The position numbers were made by a program, and so were the translations under genes. Shown piece by piece: positions 16,488-16,544 of a stretch of DNA of 16,544 bases (positions within the stretch are counted from its first letter, which is position 1; each line of letters starts with the position of its first letter). The stretch covers positions 99,481 through 116,024 of the forward strand of contig MLAK01000374.1 of NCBI GenBank assembly GCA_001839685.1, given 5' to 3'. The notes under the pieces were generated by a model. The model was not told the origin of the DNA. It saw nothing but the letters and a program-made list of their open reading frames with translations, and did not search any database. This DNA is from Tritrichomonas foetus (Eukaryota; Parabasalia; Tritrichomonadida; Tritrichomonadidae).

Positions 16488-16511
16488 AATTCCACATGGG
16501 AATTCCACATG
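16488..16511. repeat. Tandem 11-bp repeat upstream of the kinase
   Basis: AATTCCACATG occurs at 16488-16498 and again at 16501-16511, with a 13-bp period. On the minus strand it reads CATGTGGAATT twice. It lies about 120-140 bp upstream of the kinase start, so paired binding sites for a regulator are possible. A Myb-type TAACGG core (minus strand) also lies nearby at about 16436-16441. Confidence 0.4.
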
Positions 16512-16544
16512 AATTCAATTTTTCCACTTTTTCTATTACGTTTT

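Overview
This window looks like nuclear DNA of a parabasalid protist, most likely a trichomonad of the Tritrichomonas/Trichomonas type. The DNA is very AT-rich. Six long reading frames run uninterrupted, and I see no trichomonad-type introns. Start codons sit a few bases after a TCA(C/T)(A/T)-like initiator, and TAAA often lies at or just after the stop, as in trichomonad mRNAs. The gene content also fits: a BTB protein ending in an F5/8C-like (discoidin) domain, a CK1/TTBK-like kinase, and very large low-complexity proteins. The genus is inferred, not proven.

Layout, left to right. Positions 1-860 are non-coding and contain a cluster of inverted repeats at about 385-540 that could be a small non-autonomous element. 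A tRNA-Trp(CCA) lies at 861-932. A RING-finger protein (+, 1149-2018) converges on a BTB/coiled-coil/F5-8C-like protein (-, 2275-4083) that carries a 22-unit, 12-bp in-frame tandem repeat. A 1.5-kb divergent spacer rich in small inverted repeats follows. Next is an unrecognised 815-residue helical protein (+, 5608-8055), converging on a giant 1810-residue protein (-, 8271-13703). Those two genes are separated by an 18-bp palindrome and a 42-base A tract. A 0.6-kb divergent spacer with nested inverted repeats leads to ribosomal protein eS19 (+, 14318-14764). That gene converges on a CK1/TTBK-like kinase (-, 15275-16369) whose tail ends in a cysteine cluster suggesting membrane attachment by lipidation.

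The genes are independent single transcription units in alternating orientation, and nothing indicates an operon or one shared pathway. Translation is represented by eS19 and tRNA-Trp. Regulation is represented by the RING, BTB and kinase genes. The giant protein is unassigned; the helical core resembles the Nap1/HEM subunit of the SCAR/WAVE complex at a few points judged by eye, which is only a hypothesis. I did not find a convincing new multi-gene system. The most unusual items are the possible Nap1-like giant protein, the cysteine-tailed kinase, the expanding repeat in the BTB gene, and several structured non-coding segments.
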